From assembly GCA_021163155.1 (NCBI GenBank), contig JAGGXI010000098.1, forward strand, positions 1 to 41,428: a stretch of DNA of 41,428 nucleotides. The letters run 5' to 3'. The stretch comes from Candidatus Aerophobota bacterium (GTDB taxonomy: Bacteria; Aerophobota; Aerophobia; Aerophobales; JAGGXI01). Both the position numbers and the translations under genes were made by a program. Position 1 is the stretch's first letter. Each line of letters begins with the position of its first letter. Below, one piece after another: positions 15,655 to 25,994 of the stretch. The notes beneath the pieces were generated by a model. It did no database searches, was not told the DNA's origin, and saw only the letters and a program-made list of their open reading frames with translations.

Positions 15655-16737
15655 ATGGGCAAAAAATCTCATAAATTTATCTATGTGTTTATAGGCATAT
15701 TTATAGGAATTATTATTTGTCTTGCGGGAGAAAAAGCATGGATTAAGTTTAAAGACTTTTCTTACGAAAAGAATTTTTCCTATGTAGACTCCGGCGTAGA
15801 AAAGGGATTAAAGGCATTAAATATACCTGTTATAAAGAAAGAGATTAAAAGAGAAGGCTTTCTCTTTCAACATAAAAAAGTGGAAGAAGTATTAAAAATT
15901 CCTCTTGACTATCCTTTAGATAAGCTTCCCTCTCAAATAAATAAGGAATTATCACAGAACGGAATAGAAGTATATAAAATCAATGAAAACAATTTAAAAG
16001 ACGAATATCAAATCTTAGTTAATTTAGGTTTTAAGGGGAAAATAACACATATCTTAAGATTTATCCTTAAAAAAGCTAAGATTGCTTTAATTATTGACGA
16101 CTTTGGATATTCTCAAGGAAGCACTGTAGATTCCTTTTTAAAGGATATAAAGGCTCCCTTCACTATCGCCATTATCCCGGGGACTCCTTATGTAAATCCG
16201 ATAGCCAAAGAAGCTCATAAAAAAGGAAAAGAGGTTATGGTTCATCTTCCGATGCAGCCAAAGGGGAAATTTAAAAACAGTTACAAATGGATAATCCTGG
16301 AGAAAATGGAAGATAAAGAAATTGAAGATATAGTGAATAAAGCTATAGAAGATGTGCCCTATGCAGTAGGGTTAAACAATCATATGGGCTCTCTCATCAC
16401 TACTCAGAAAAAACCAATGGGAGCTATATTAAAGGTAGTTAAAAGAAAAAGCCTATATTTCTTAGATAGTAAAACAGATACTCACTCTATAGCTTTAGCT
16501 TTAGCTAAAGAGATGGGGGTAAAATCTACAAAAAGAGAGATTTTTTTAGATAATGAAAAGGATAAAGATTATATTAAAAAGCAGATCGAAAAGCTTATCT
16601 TTATAGCTGAAAAAAAGGGGGAGGCGGTTGGAACCGCTCATATTAATCCTGTTACATCTCAAGCAATAAAAGAGAGTTTATCTAAATTAAATAATAAAAA
16701 GACACAATTAGTATATGCATCAGAGGTAGCGAATTAA
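15655..16737 (+). CDS. divergent polysaccharide deacetylase (YibQ-type) family protein
   Basis: 360 residues. One N-terminal membrane helix (about 7-23) is followed by a linker of about 120 residues and a NodB-like domain of the divergent deacetylase family. Motifs: KIALIIDDFGYSQGS (139-153) with the Asp pair, APFTIAIIPGTPY, EVMVHLPMQP, GLNNHMGS, and FLDSKT followed by GTAHINP near the end. Family members are periplasmic and often encoded just after S41 peptidases and murein hydrolase activators, as here after ctpA. Activity on a real polysaccharide is unproven. accA begins two bases after its stop, so the genes are probably co-transcribed. Confidence 0.85.
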   Translation: MGKKSHKFIYVFIGIFIGIIICLAGEKAWIKFKDFSYEKNFSYVDSGVEKGLKALNIPVIKKEIKREGFLFQHKKVEEVLKIPLDYPLDKLPSQINKELSQNGIEVYKINENNLKDEYQILVNLGFKGKITHILRFILKKAKIALIIDDFGYSQGSTVDSFLKDIKAPFTIAIIPGTPYVNPIAKEAHKKGKEVMVHLPMQPKGKFKNSYKWIILEKMEDKEIEDIVNKAIEDVPYAVGLNNHMGSLITTQKKPMGAILKVVKRKSLYFLDSKTDTHSIALALAKEMGVKSTKREIFLDNEKDKDYIKKQIEKLIFIAEKKGEAVGTAHINPVTSQAIKESLSKLNNKKTQLVYASEVAN

Positions 16738-16739
16738 AA

Positions 16740-17726
16740 ATGGCACAAAGGCAAAATAGATATAGTTTAGATTTTGAGAAGCCGATCGTAGCATTAGAGC
16801 ATAAAATTAAAGAATTGAAAGAATTGACTGTTAGAGAAGGTATTGACTTTGAAAACGAAATAAAAAGCCTTCAATTCCGCTTAAGAAAACTTCAAGATGA
16901 TACATTTATTAATCTCACTCCCTGGCAAAGAGTTCAATTAGCTCGTCATCCTAATCGTCCCAAATTCTTGGACTTAGCTAAGTTAATCTTTAACAATTTT
17001 TTATCCCTTCATGGAGACAGATTATACGCTGATGACCAGGCTATTGTAGGAGGGTTAGCTAAGATGGATAATGAAAAGATGTTAATTATAGGGCATCAAA
17101 AGGGAGAATCGGTTAAAGAAAATTTATTTAGAAATTTTGGTATGGCTCACCCGGAAGGATACAGAAAAGCACAAAGGTTAATGAATTTAGCAGAAAAATT
17201 TCATAGGCCTATAATTACATTTGTTGACACACCAGGGGCTTATCCTGGAGTTGAAGCAGAACAGAGAGGACAGGCGCAAGCTATTGCTGAGAACCTGGAG
17301 AGAATGGCTCAATTAAAGGTCCCCTTTTTAACTATTATTATTGGCGAAGGTGGAAGTGGAGGTGCTCTGGGAATAGGAATGGGAGATAAGGTATTAATGT
17401 TAGAAAATGCTATATATTCGGTAATTTCCCCTGAAGGCTGTGCTGCTATCTTATGGAAGGACCAAACAAGGGTAAAAGAAGCGGCTGAAGTTTTACATCT
17501 TACTTCCCGGGAATTATTAAAATTAAAGTTAATAGATGGTACTATTCCGGAACCTAGGGGAGGAGCTCATAAAAATATCGAAGAGACAGCTATAAATATT
17601 AAGCAGGCAATAATTAATTATTTGCAGGAAGTAAAAGGGTTGTCAGGAGAAGAGTTAATCCAAAAAAGATATGAAAGATATAGAAAGATAGGAAAATTTA
17701 AGAATAAAACTAACGAAAAACAATGA
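16740..17726 (+). CDS. accA: acetyl-CoA carboxylase carboxyltransferase subunit alpha
   Basis: 328 residues, standard length. It forms the carboxyltransferase with AccD, moving carboxyl from biotin to acetyl-CoA to make malonyl-CoA. Seen: an N-terminal coiled region; LTPWQRVQLARHPNRP (59-74); FLSLHGDRLYADD; the crotonase-fold core GMAHPEGYRKAQRLM; ITFVDTPGAYPGVEAEQRGQ; GEGGSGGALGIGMGD; and YSVISPEGCAAILW. accD, biotin carboxylase and carrier protein are not in the window. The next enzyme that uses malonyl-CoA, FabD, is encoded downstream of gyrA, so the transcript mixes fatty-acid and gyrase genes. Confidence 0.97.
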   Translation: MAQRQNRYSLDFEKPIVALEHKIKELKELTVREGIDFENEIKSLQFRLRKLQDDTFINLTPWQRVQLARHPNRPKFLDLAKLIFNNFLSLHGDRLYADDQAIVGGLAKMDNEKMLIIGHQKGESVKENLFRNFGMAHPEGYRKAQRLMNLAEKFHRPIITFVDTPGAYPGVEAEQRGQAQAIAENLERMAQLKVPFLTIIIGEGGSGGALGIGMGDKVLMLENAIYSVISPEGCAAILWKDQTRVKEAAEVLHLTSRELLKLKLIDGTIPEPRGGAHKNIEETAINIKQAIINYLQEVKGLSGEELIQKRYERYRKIGKFKNKTNEKQ

Positions 17727-17734
17727 GGATATAA

Positions 17735-19624
<1,890 letters not shown>

Positions 19625-19635
19625 GAGATAAGATT

Positions 19636-22044
19636 ATGTCTATAAAAGGAAAAATAGAACCAATTTTTTTAGAGAAGGAGATGAAAACCTCCTATCTTAG
19701 CTATGCTATGAGTGTAATTATAGGCAGAGCCTTGCCTGATGCTCGAGACGGGTTGAAGCCTGTACAGCGAAGAATACTTTATGCTATGCAAGAGTTAGGT
19801 CTTTCCTCTAACAAATCTTATAAAAAATCGGCTCGTTTGGTGGGAGAAGTTTTAGGAAAATATCATCCTCACGGCGATATAGCTATTTATGATGCCGCAG
19901 TAAGAATGGCACAGGATTTTTCTCTCCGTTATCCCTTAATTGATGGGCAGGGAAACTTTGGTTCTATAGATGGAGACCCTCCTGCCGCTATGCGTTATAC
20001 TGAAGTAAAACTCGCTTCTATAGCAGAAGAGATGCTTCAAGATATGGATAAAGAGACAGTAAATTTCCTCCCAAATTTTGATAATAGTTTAAAGGAACCT
20101 TCTATACTTCCAGCAAAAATTCCCAATCTATTATTAAATGGTGCTTCAGGGATAGCCGTAGGTATGGCTACAAATATTCCCCCTCATAATTTAAATGAGT
20201 TAATAGACGCTTGCATCGAAATGATTAAAAATCCAGAGATTTCTTCCGAAGACCTTCTAAAAATAGTCAAAGGACCGGATTTCCCTACAGGGGGAATAAT
20301 TTTAGGGGAAAAAGGAATTAAAAAAGCATACACAGAAGGAAAAGGGAAAATTGTTCTTAGAGGAAAAGCAGAGATAAATCAGGAAAACAAGAAAGAGAAT
20401 ATCATTATCACCGAGATTCCTTATCAAGTCAACAAAGCCAAATTAGTAGAGAGAATAGCTGAGTTATCTCAGGAGAACAAAATAAGGGGAATTAAAAGCC
20501 TGAGGGATGAGTCCGACAGAAAAGGCATAAGGGTTGTTTTAGAGCTTCTTCGAGGAGATAATGCTCAAGTTGTATTAAATCAACTTTATAAATATACTCC
20601 TCTTCAAACTACTTTTGGGATTAATTTTTTAGCCTTAGTAGACGAAAAACCTCAACTCTTAAATCTATCCCAGGGAATCAGCTGCTATCTTAACCACAGG
20701 AAAGAAGTAATTACACGAAAGGCAAAATTTGAGCTAACAAAAGAAAAAAAGAGAGCCCATATATTAGAAGGGTTAAGAAAAGCATTAGAGAGACTAAATG
20801 AAGTGATACAGATTATAAAATCTTCATCTACTGTAAAAGATGCAAAAGAAGGGCTAATTAATCTATTGGAAATAACTCCTATTCAGGCTGAAGCTATTTT
20901 AGAAATGCGGTTGCAGCGATTGACTGGGCTACAGAGAAAAAAATTAGAAGAAGATTATCTTGAATCACTAAAAAAGATTAAAGACTTTGAAGAGATGCTA
21001 AACAACGAAGAAAAAATCTGGGGAACTATCAAAGAAGAACTTCTTCAAATTAAGGAGAAATACGGAGATGAGCGGCGTACTTTAATAGAAGAAAGAGAGC
21101 AACCATTAATTCTCCAACCAAAGGACCTTATTAAAAAAGAGGATATAATTATTACTCTTACCTTAAAAGGTTATATAAAATCTACTCCCTTAAAAGATTA
21201 CAAAAGACAAGGACGGGGAGGTAAGGGAGCTAGCGGGATAATTTTAGGGAAAAGAGATTTCGTGAAAAACTTAATTTTAGCTAATACACATTCCACTCTT
21301 TTATTTTTCACTAATTTAGGGAAGGTCCATTGGACAATGGCTTACAATATTCCTCAAGGGAAAAAATCAAGCAAAGGAAGAGCTGTAGTCAACTTTTTAT
21401 CTCTGGAAGAAAAAGAAGAGGTGGTTACTGTTATTGGTATAGACAATTTTAATAAGGAAGAGTTTCTATTGATGGTGACAAAAGGAGGGATGATTAAAAA
21501 AACTTATCTTTCCGCTTATTCTCATCCTCAAAAGAGAGGAATAATTGCCTTTCGGTTAAAAAATGAGGATGAACTAATTAAGGTTATCGTCTCCTCAGGC
21601 GAGGAGGAGGTACTTTTATCTACAAAAAAGGGCAAGGCTATCCTCTTTTCCGAAAAGGATATTCGCCCTACAGGTAGAGCTTGCTCAGGAGTGAAGGGAA
21701 TTTCCTTAAAAGAAGATGACGAAGTAAAAGGTGCTGTTATTGTAGAGAAGGATAAAGCTCTCTTTACTATTACCTCTAAGGGTTATGGGAAAAGAACCCC
21801 TTTAAATAAATATAGAAAAACGAGAAGAGGTGGTAAAGGAATCATTAATATGCGTCTTGTTCCTTCAAAGGGAGAAATAGCAGAGATTAAAAAAGTAGGG
21901 GAAGAAGAGGAAATAATGGTAATTACCCGTAAAGGAAAAGATATACTCTTAAGAGTTAAAGATGTTCCTCTTATAGGAAGAAGGACAGTTGGAGCACGCA
22001 TAATTAGATTAGATAAAAATGATGAGGTGATTGCTATAACATGA
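19636..22044 (+). CDS. gyrA: DNA gyrase subunit A
   Basis: 802 residues. The breakage-reunion domain carries [20 protein letters not shown] (23-42), [15 protein letters not shown] (67-81) and the catalytic tyrosine in [10 protein letters not shown] (Tyr121). The C-terminal beta-pinwheel begins with the GyrA box QGRGGKG, required for DNA wrapping, which separates it from ParC. A second RRGGKG-like blade motif lies near the end. Odd: the residue aligned to E. coli Ser83 is Ile82 ([10 protein letters not shown]), a position where bulky hydrophobic residues give quinolone resistance; Asp86 is kept. Its stop overlaps the fabD start as ATGA. Confidence 0.97.
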   Translation: MSIKGKIEPIFLEKEMKTSYLSYAMSVIIGRALPDARDGLKPVQRRILYAMQELGLSSNKSYKKSARLVGEVLGKYHPHGDIAIYDAAVRMAQDFSLRYPLIDGQGNFGSIDGDPPAAMRYTEVKLASIAEEMLQDMDKETVNFLPNFDNSLKEPSILPAKIPNLLLNGASGIAVGMATNIPPHNLNELIDACIEMIKNPEISSEDLLKIVKGPDFPTGGIILGEKGIKKAYTEGKGKIVLRGKAEINQENKKENIIITEIPYQVNKAKLVERIAELSQENKIRGIKSLRDESDRKGIRVVLELLRGDNAQVVLNQLYKYTPLQTTFGINFLALVDEKPQLLNLSQGISCYLNHRKEVITRKAKFELTKEKKRAHILEGLRKALERLNEVIQIIKSSSTVKDAKEGLINLLEITPIQAEAILEMRLQRLTGLQRKKLEEDYLESLKKIKDFEEMLNNEEKIWGTIKEELLQIKEKYGDERRTLIEEREQPLILQPKDLIKKEDIIITLTLKGYIKSTPLKDYKRQGRGGKGASGIILGKRDFVKNLILANTHSTLLFFTNLGKVHWTMAYNIPQGKKSSKGRAVVNFLSLEEKEEVVTVIGIDNFNKEEFLLMVTKGGMIKKTYLSAYSHPQKRGIIAFRLKNEDELIKVIVSSGEEEVLLSTKKGKAILFSEKDIRPTGRACSGVKGISLKEDDEVKGAVIVEKDKALFTITSKGYGKRTPLNKYRKTRRGGKGIINMRLVPSKGEIAEIKKVGEEEEIMVITRKGKDILLRVKDVPLIGRRTVGARIIRLDKNDEVIAIT

Positions 22045-22970
22045 GAAAAATTGCTTTTTTATTTCCAGGCCAAGGTTCTCAATATGTAGGTATGGGAAAA
22101 GAATCTTACGAGGTTTATCAGGAATCTAAAGAGGTTTTTCAGCAAGCAAATGAAATTTTAGGCTTTGATATTGAAAGGTTATGCTTTGAAGGACCTGAAG
22201 AAGAGTTAAAAAAAACTATTAACACTCAGCCTGCTATTCTCATAGTAAGCTGGATAATAACCGAAATTTTGAGAGAAAAAGGCGTAAGAGCAACGGTGGT
22301 AGCTGGACACAGCTTAGGAGAATACAATGCAGTGCTTGCTTCAGGAGTTCTTGATTTTCCTTCTGTTTTAAAGTTGGTTCACCGCCGAGCACAGCTAATG
22401 GAAGAAGTTTCAAATAAAGTAGATGGGGGAATGGCTGCTGTAATTGGTTTAAAGAGGGGAAAAGTTATCTCTATATGTGAAAATATCAAAGAGATAGTAG
22501 AAACAGTAAATTTTAACTCACCCTCTCAAATCGTTATTTCCGGAGAAAAAAGGGGAATAGAAAAAGCTGCAAAACAGCTGATGAAAGAGGGAGCAAAGAG
22601 AGTGATTCCCTTGCCTGTAAGTGGTCCTTTTCACACATCTTTAATGGAAGAGGCAGCAGATAAATTTTCTTATGAACTAAATAAACTTAATTTTTCTATT
22701 CCTCAATGTAAGGTAATTACCAATGTATTTGCCAGTTATGCCTCTACTCCTGAAGAAGTTAAGAGAGCTTTAAAACAGCAGATAAACCATCCTGTGCTCT
22801 GGGAAGATTCTATGAAAAAGCTCATCCTGGATGGAATTGACTTATTTATAGAGGTAGGACCAGGCAAAGTTCTTCAAAATCTCCTCCGTCGTATAGACAG
22901 AAAAGCAGAAATTTTGGGAGTCGAAACCCCCTCCGATATAGATAAATTAGAAAAGTTATTAAAAGTTTAG
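22041..22970 (+). CDS. fabD: malonyl-CoA:ACP transacylase FabD
   Basis: 309 residues, normal length. It loads malonyl groups onto acyl carrier protein. [16 protein letters not shown] (7-22), the nucleophile GHSLGEYNA (Ser91), the catalytic His in [10 protein letters not shown] (His198) and the late [14 protein letters not shown] are all present. Its start codon overlaps the gyrA stop by four bases, implying translational coupling. Other fab genes are not adjacent. It converges on the DUF6504-like gene, and the two 3' ends overlap by four bases. Confidence 0.96.
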   Translation: MRKIAFLFPGQGSQYVGMGKESYEVYQESKEVFQQANEILGFDIERLCFEGPEEELKKTINTQPAILIVSWIITEILREKGVRATVVAGHSLGEYNAVLASGVLDFPSVLKLVHRRAQLMEEVSNKVDGGMAAVIGLKRGKVISICENIKEIVETVNFNSPSQIVISGEKRGIEKAAKQLMKEGAKRVIPLPVSGPFHTSLMEEAADKFSYELNKLNFSIPQCKVITNVFASYASTPEEVKRALKQQINHPVLWEDSMKKLILDGIDLFIEVGPGKVLQNLLRRIDRKAEILGVETPSDIDKLEKLLKV

Positions 22971-23188
22971 TTCTCTTTATTTAGAAGACTCCATCTGTCT
23001 TCTTTTTCGTTATAAGAGATAGTATATTTTTCTCCTTCCTCAACCTCTACTATAAAAAACTCACCCTGCTCTTCTCGCCATCTTTTGAGAATGTTTTTTA
23101 TCCTGTATCTTTTCCCCTTCCAAACAAATGCTTCTGGCCTATCAGCATACTTATACCCTGAGTAACATTCTACATAAATGTTTTCCAT
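22967..23188 (-). CDS. small DUF6504-like protein
   Basis: 73 residues if translation starts at MENIYVECYSG (ATG 23188); a longer frame only adds codons from the promoter and the R2 element. The protein has a compact beta-rich layout: ENIYVECYSGYKYADRPEAF, then WKGKRYRIKNILKRWREE, then FFIVEVEEGEKYTISYNEKED. It resembles the small DUF6504 family (YSGY..RP.aF.W.G..Y.V..I...W). Function is unknown. The ribosome site is poor. A promoter read from the R2c terminus (23212-23239) would start the mRNA about 17 bases before the ATG. Confidence 0.6.
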   Translation of the reverse strand: MENIYVECYSGYKYADRPEAFVWKGKRYRIKNILKRWREEQGEFFIVEVEEGEKYTISYNEKEDRWSLLNKEN

Positions 23189-23211
23189 CTTCACTGACCC
23201 TTTTATGAGAT

Positions 23212-23239
23212 AAGATAATCTCTTTATCTTTGTTGTCAA
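23212..23239 (-). promoter_or_regulatory. promoter of the DUF6504-like gene from the left R2c terminus
   Basis: On the minus strand, TTGACA (23234-23239, inside the R2 terminus) is followed after 16 bases by TATCTT (23212-23217). It faces away from the fur promoter at the other end of the same element. Confidence 0.42.
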
Positions 23240-23457
23240 CCAACTTTTGTAGAAAACTCATCTTATTAGATTTTTAGAATATCTTGAAATCCGTAATATT
23301 TGCATTAATAACAATCTATGTAAGAAGAGAAAGATTAATTTCAAAGTCACAGATTCCATATTTATTGAGGTAGGGAACGGTCGCGACCGTTCCCTACTTT
23401 ATAAAAGGATTTTCCTGAAAAAACTAGCTGTCATGTGGTTGAATTGGGGGTTGACAA
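23233..23457. mobile_element. R2 MITE-like element, copy c (inverted), between DUF6504 and fur
   Basis: 225 bp. The left terminus TTGTCAACCAACTTTTGT (23233-23250) leads into the conserved R2 segment in inverted orientation, including CCGTAATATTTGCATTAATA. The remainder differs from copies a and b. Instead of the GGTAGCCGC cassettes it carries one perfect 28-bp palindrome at 23370-23397, GTAGGGAACGGTCG plus its complement. The right end GGTTGACAA is a shortened terminus. Both ends supply outward TTGACA hexamers. Confidence 0.62.
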
Positions 23458-23478
23458 TTTTTAAAAATAGATTATAAT
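23451..23478 (+). promoter_or_regulatory. fur promoter
   Basis: TTGACA (23451-23456), a 16-base spacer and TATAAT (23473-23478), both perfect hexamers. The -35 falls in the right terminus of R2 copy c. The start site is predicted near 23485, inside the Fur box. Confidence 0.75.
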
Positions 23479-23497
23479 GAAAATGAAAATCATTATC
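23479..23497 (+). promoter_or_regulatory. Fur box (autoregulatory operator)
   Basis: GAAAATGAAAATCATTATC matches the 19-bp consensus GATAATGATAATCATTATC at 17 of 19 positions. It directly abuts the -10 and covers the expected transcription start, so Fur with bound metal should block its own gene and any downstream genes on the transcript. Confidence 0.75.
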
Positions 23498-23517
23498 AGT
23501 TAATAGAGGAAATCATT

Positions 23518-23961
23518 ATGCATGGAGCTGGTTGGTGTTATAGGAGATTTAAGGACGAAGGGTTTAGATTAACCATACCCCGACAAGCAATTTTAGATGT
23601 CTTTAATCAGAACTCTAAACACTTAAGTGCAGAAGAGATATTTTTGTTGGTTCACAGAAATTATCCGGGAGTTGGTTTAGCCACAGTATATCGCACCTTA
23701 GATTTATTAACTCAAATGGGCATTATTTTCAAGTCTGATTTTGGAGACGGATGCAGTCGCTATGAATTAGCTGATGAGGCTACTAAAGGGCATCATCATC
23801 TGATTTGCACCCGCTGTGGTCGGATAATTGACTATAGTGATTTTATAGAGAAGGAAGAGAAATTTACTAAAGAGTTGGAAACAGAGTTATCCCAAAAATA
23901 CAAATTTAAAATAAATTCTCATCAAATCCATTTTTATGGATTATGTGATAAATGTCAATAA
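23518..23961 (+). CDS. fur: Fur family metal-responsive repressor
   Basis: 147 residues. An N-terminal winged helix (about 10-85) contains LTIPRQAILDVF, HLSAEEIF and GLATVYRTLDLL, the DNA-reading helix. The dimerisation and metal domain has GHHHLICTRCG (91-101) with His92-94 and a zinc pair Cys97/Cys100, and a second pair Cys143/Cys146 in CDKC at the end. Motifs fit Fur itself, though PerR or Zur cannot be excluded by eye. The near-consensus iron box over its own promoter supports Fur. The ATG at 23518 follows AGAGGA. It opens the plus-strand metal and redox run, with the next gene 23 bases away. Confidence 0.9.
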   Translation: MHGAGWCYRRFKDEGFRLTIPRQAILDVFNQNSKHLSAEEIFLLVHRNYPGVGLATVYRTLDLLTQMGIIFKSDFGDGCSRYELADEATKGHHHLICTRCGRIIDYSDFIEKEEKFTKELETELSQKYKFKINSHQIHFYGLCDKCQ

Positions 23962-23984
23962 TTTTTTATAAAAGGAGGTAAATT

Positions 23985-24260
23985 ATGCCACGAGGAGATG
24001 GAACTGGACCAATGGGAATGGGTCCTATGACAGGTAGAGCTGCAGGGTACTGTGCAGGATTTCCTACTCCTGGGTTTATAAATCCTATAGGAGGTAGGTT
24101 AGGTCTTGGACTTGGTAGAGGTCGAGGGTTTCGATCACGTGCTTATTATGGTTGGGGAAGAACCCCACTTTATTACAATCCCCAAGTTTATCCTGGATAT
24201 GGAGTACCTTACAGAGGCTTTGCTCAACCTTACGGATATTATCCACCCAGAGCTTGGTAA
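23985..24260 (+). CDS. small Gly/Tyr-rich DUF5320-type protein
   Basis: 91 residues, with a very strong AAAGGAGGT site. The head MPRGDGTGPMGMGPMTGRAA is the signature of DUF5320-type proteins found beside NifX-like and ferredoxin-ATPase genes in anaerobes. A single Cys (23) follows in GYCAGF. The remainder is Gly/Arg/Tyr/Pro-rich and looks disordered, ending YGYYPPRAW. It lacks the coiled-coil tail seen in neighbours. Its head is shared almost exactly with the protein at 25794. Function is unknown; position suggests a metal or Fe-S handling role. Confidence 0.8.
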   Translation: MPRGDGTGPMGMGPMTGRAAGYCAGFPTPGFINPIGGRLGLGLGRGRGFRSRAYYGWGRTPLYYNPQVYPGYGVPYRGFAQPYGYYPPRAW

Positions 24261-24262
24261 AC

Positions 24263-24291
24263 CCCATTAGATGCAAAACTATCTAACGGGG
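24263..24291 (+). terminator. hairpin after the first DUF5320-type gene
   Basis: CCCCATTAGAT pairs with ATCTAACGGGG around an 8-base loop, an 11-bp stem with one mismatch, starting two bases after the stop codon. No T-run follows, so it may be a processing or attenuation hairpin rather than a full terminator. Confidence 0.35.
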
Positions 24292-24428
24292 TAAACCCTG
24301 TTAGAAAATTTGGAAGAAGCTTTAAAATAGGTTATTCCAGTAGAAAATTCTGTTTTTATTTATACAGAATGAGCAAGGAAAATATTATTTAATCAAAATT
24401 TTATAAAAAAATGACGGAGGTGATTATA

Positions 24429-24797
24429 ATGGGAGGATATGGTAATCGATATATGTATTATCTTACGGGTTTGCCTGGTTGGATGAGATTTGGTTTTTCT
24501 CCTGGTTGGATAGGGAGAAGTCCTACAGGATTAGGACCGGCTGCAAGTTATATGATGACAGGTCAATGGCCTACTCCTCAAGCTCAGGCTTATTGGCAGA
24601 GTATGCAAGCAGGTCGAGCACCTTATCCATATTTTAGTGGATATGGAGCAGCACCTACAGGAGCTCCTTTTATACCTCAAGCAAACCCAGAGCAAGAGTT
24701 AAGCTTTTTAAAAAATCAGGCTGATAGTTTAAAAAATCAAATGGAACAGATTAACTCCCGAATCAAAGAAATAGAAAAAGCAAAGAAGCAAGAATAA
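24429..24797 (+). CDS. DUF5320-type protein with C-terminal coiled coil
   Basis: 122 residues from the ATG at 24429; GGAGGTG sits seven bases before it, while an ATG 18 bases earlier precedes that site and is rejected. The first 80 residues are aromatic, Gly- and Pro-rich (MGGYGNRYMYYLTGLPGWMR, GFSPGWIGRSPTGLGP) and look unstructured or membrane-peripheral. Residues 82-122 are a clear heptad coiled coil: NPEQELSFLKNQADSLKNQ, then MEQINSRIKEIEKAKKQE. The tail is nearly the same as that of the NifX-like protein at 25111, so the two may pair. There are no Cys. Confidence 0.75.
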   Translation: MGGYGNRYMYYLTGLPGWMRFGFSPGWIGRSPTGLGPAASYMMTGQWPTPQAQAYWQSMQAGRAPYPYFSGYGAAPTGAPFIPQANPEQELSFLKNQADSLKNQMEQINSRIKEIEKAKKQE

Positions 24798-25110
24798 AAA
24801 ATAAGATTTTACTTGCAAAAAAAATATAATAGCAAATAAAAATTGGTAATGTCAAAATTTGCATGAAGGAATGACGGGATAACATTATAGATAAAGAGAA
24901 AAAGGATTATATAGGGAGGAGGAGATTATCCTAAACGAAAAATGGTAGCCGCAACTTTTAAGTTGCGCAAAACAATGCAGGTGGTAGCCGCAACTTTTAA
25001 GTTGCGAAAGAAATATTATTAGATAAGAACGCAGGCTCTGAGCCTTGCGGCTACCAATTACAGAAAATAGATTATTTTGACAATACTTAAAAAGGTAGAG
25101 GGAGATTAAC
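24798..25110. other. intergenic gap with palindromic cassettes
   Basis: 313 bp. No ORF is supported. It holds the cassette block at 24943-25056. A strong but orphan ribosome-site sequence, GGGAGGAGGAG, is at about 24914-24924 with no start codon at usual distance. It may be the former site of the downstream gene displaced by the repeat. Confidence 0.4.
24943..25056. repeat. block of GGTAGCCGC palindromic cassettes
   Basis: Two copies of GGTAGCCGCAACTTTTAAGT plus TGCG lie in direct order. An inverted unit, CGCAGGCTCTGAGCC then TTGCGGCTACC, closes the block, so it begins with TGGTAGCC and ends with GGCTACCA. The same words occur inside R2 copies a and b, but here without R2 termini. Confidence 0.6.
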
Positions 25111-25767
25111 ATGAAAATAGCGGTATCATCTACAGGTACTGATTTAAATGCTCAGGTAGATCCAAGATTAGGGCGCTGTCAATATCTTATTATTGTGGAC
25201 CCAGAAACAATGGAGTTTGAGGCAATTCAAAATACCAGCGTAGGAGCAATGCATGGAGCTGGTATTCAAACTGCCCAAATGATAGCTAATAAAGGCGTCT
25301 CAGTGGTTCTTACTGGTAACAGTGGCCCTAATGCTTTTCAAACTCTGTCAGCGGCAGGAATTCAAGTAATAGTAGGAGTTAACGGACAGGTTAAACAGGC
25401 TATCGAAAGGTATAAAAGGGGAGAATTTAAGTCCACTACTCAAGCAAGTGTTTCTTCTCATTTCGGCACAGGTGCTGGTTCCACCCCCACTCCAGGGACG
25501 ACTCCTGGCGCAGGAACATTCCCCGGAATGGGTATGGGTCAAGGCAGAGGCATGGGAATGGGTGGAGGCAGAGGTATGGGTAGAGGCATGGGAATGGGCC
25601 AAGGTATGATGGGAGGAGGTTTTCAAGGAATGCCTTACGGAGCAGGAACTACTCCCCCACAAATGCCAAAAGACCAGGAGCTACAGTTTTTAAAAAATCA
25701 AATTCAAAATTTAAGCCAGCAGTTAGAAGAGATTAACAAACGAATCAAAGAGATAGAAAAAAAGTAA
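25111..25767 (+). CDS. NifX-like cofactor-binding protein with Gly/Met-rich linker and coiled-coil tail
   Basis: 218 residues in three parts. Residues 1-112 are a dinitrogenase iron-molybdenum cofactor (NifX/NifB C-terminal) fold: MKIAVSSTGTDLNAQVDPRL, YLIIVDPETME, GAGIQTAQMIANKGVSVVLTG, and GVNGQVKQAIERYKRGEFK. Residues about 120-185 are Gly/Met-rich (repeated GMGMG/GRGMG words), possibly metal-binding. Residues about 184-218 are a coiled coil, PKDQELQFLKNQIQNLSQQL then EEINKRIKEIEKK, matching the tail of the 24429 protein. Family members bind Fe-S or Fe-Mo precursors; no nitrogenase genes are present, so another cluster is likely handled. Confidence 0.82.
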   Translation: MKIAVSSTGTDLNAQVDPRLGRCQYLIIVDPETMEFEAIQNTSVGAMHGAGIQTAQMIANKGVSVVLTGNSGPNAFQTLSAAGIQVIVGVNGQVKQAIERYKRGEFKSTTQASVSSHFGTGAGSTPTPGTTPGAGTFPGMGMGQGRGMGMGGGRGMGRGMGMGQGMMGGGFQGMPYGAGTTPPQMPKDQELQFLKNQIQNLSQQLEEINKRIKEIEKK

Positions 25768-25793
25768 TTAATAATAAATAAAGGAGGTAAAAA

Positions 25794-25985
25794 ATGCCTA
25801 GAGGAGATGGAACAGGACCTCCCAATGGTGGAGGTCGTGGTAGAATGGGTGGTAACCGTCCCGGTGCCGGACCCACAGGGAAATGTGTATGCCCAAATTG
25901 CGGGGAAACTATCTCTCATCAAAGAGGAGTCCCCTGTTATCAAGTAAGTTGTCCTAAATGTGGAACTAAAATGGTAAGAGGATAA
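25794..25985 (+). CDS. small zinc-ribbon protein with MPRGDGTGP head
   Basis: 63 residues with a strong AAAGGAGGT site. The head MPRGDGTGP is identical to that of the protein at 23985. A Gly/Arg linker (10-29) leads to a double-knuckle metal site: CVCPNCGE (Cys31, 33, 36) and CPKCGTKM (Cys53, 56), with Cys48 between. This fits a zinc-ribbon or rubredoxin-like knot. It starts 26 bases after the NifX-like gene and ends nine bases before the first ferredoxin-ATPase, so it is in the same operon. Function is unknown. Confidence 0.75.
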   Translation: MPRGDGTGPPNGGGRGRMGGNRPGAGPTGKCVCPNCGETISHQRGVPCYQVSCPKCGTKMVRG

Positions 25986-25994
25986 GGTTAATTA

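Noticed and set aside
25348-25662. His/Ser-rich minus-strand frame opposite the NifX-like fusion gene
   Set aside because: It is the antisense shadow of the Gly/Met-rich linker.
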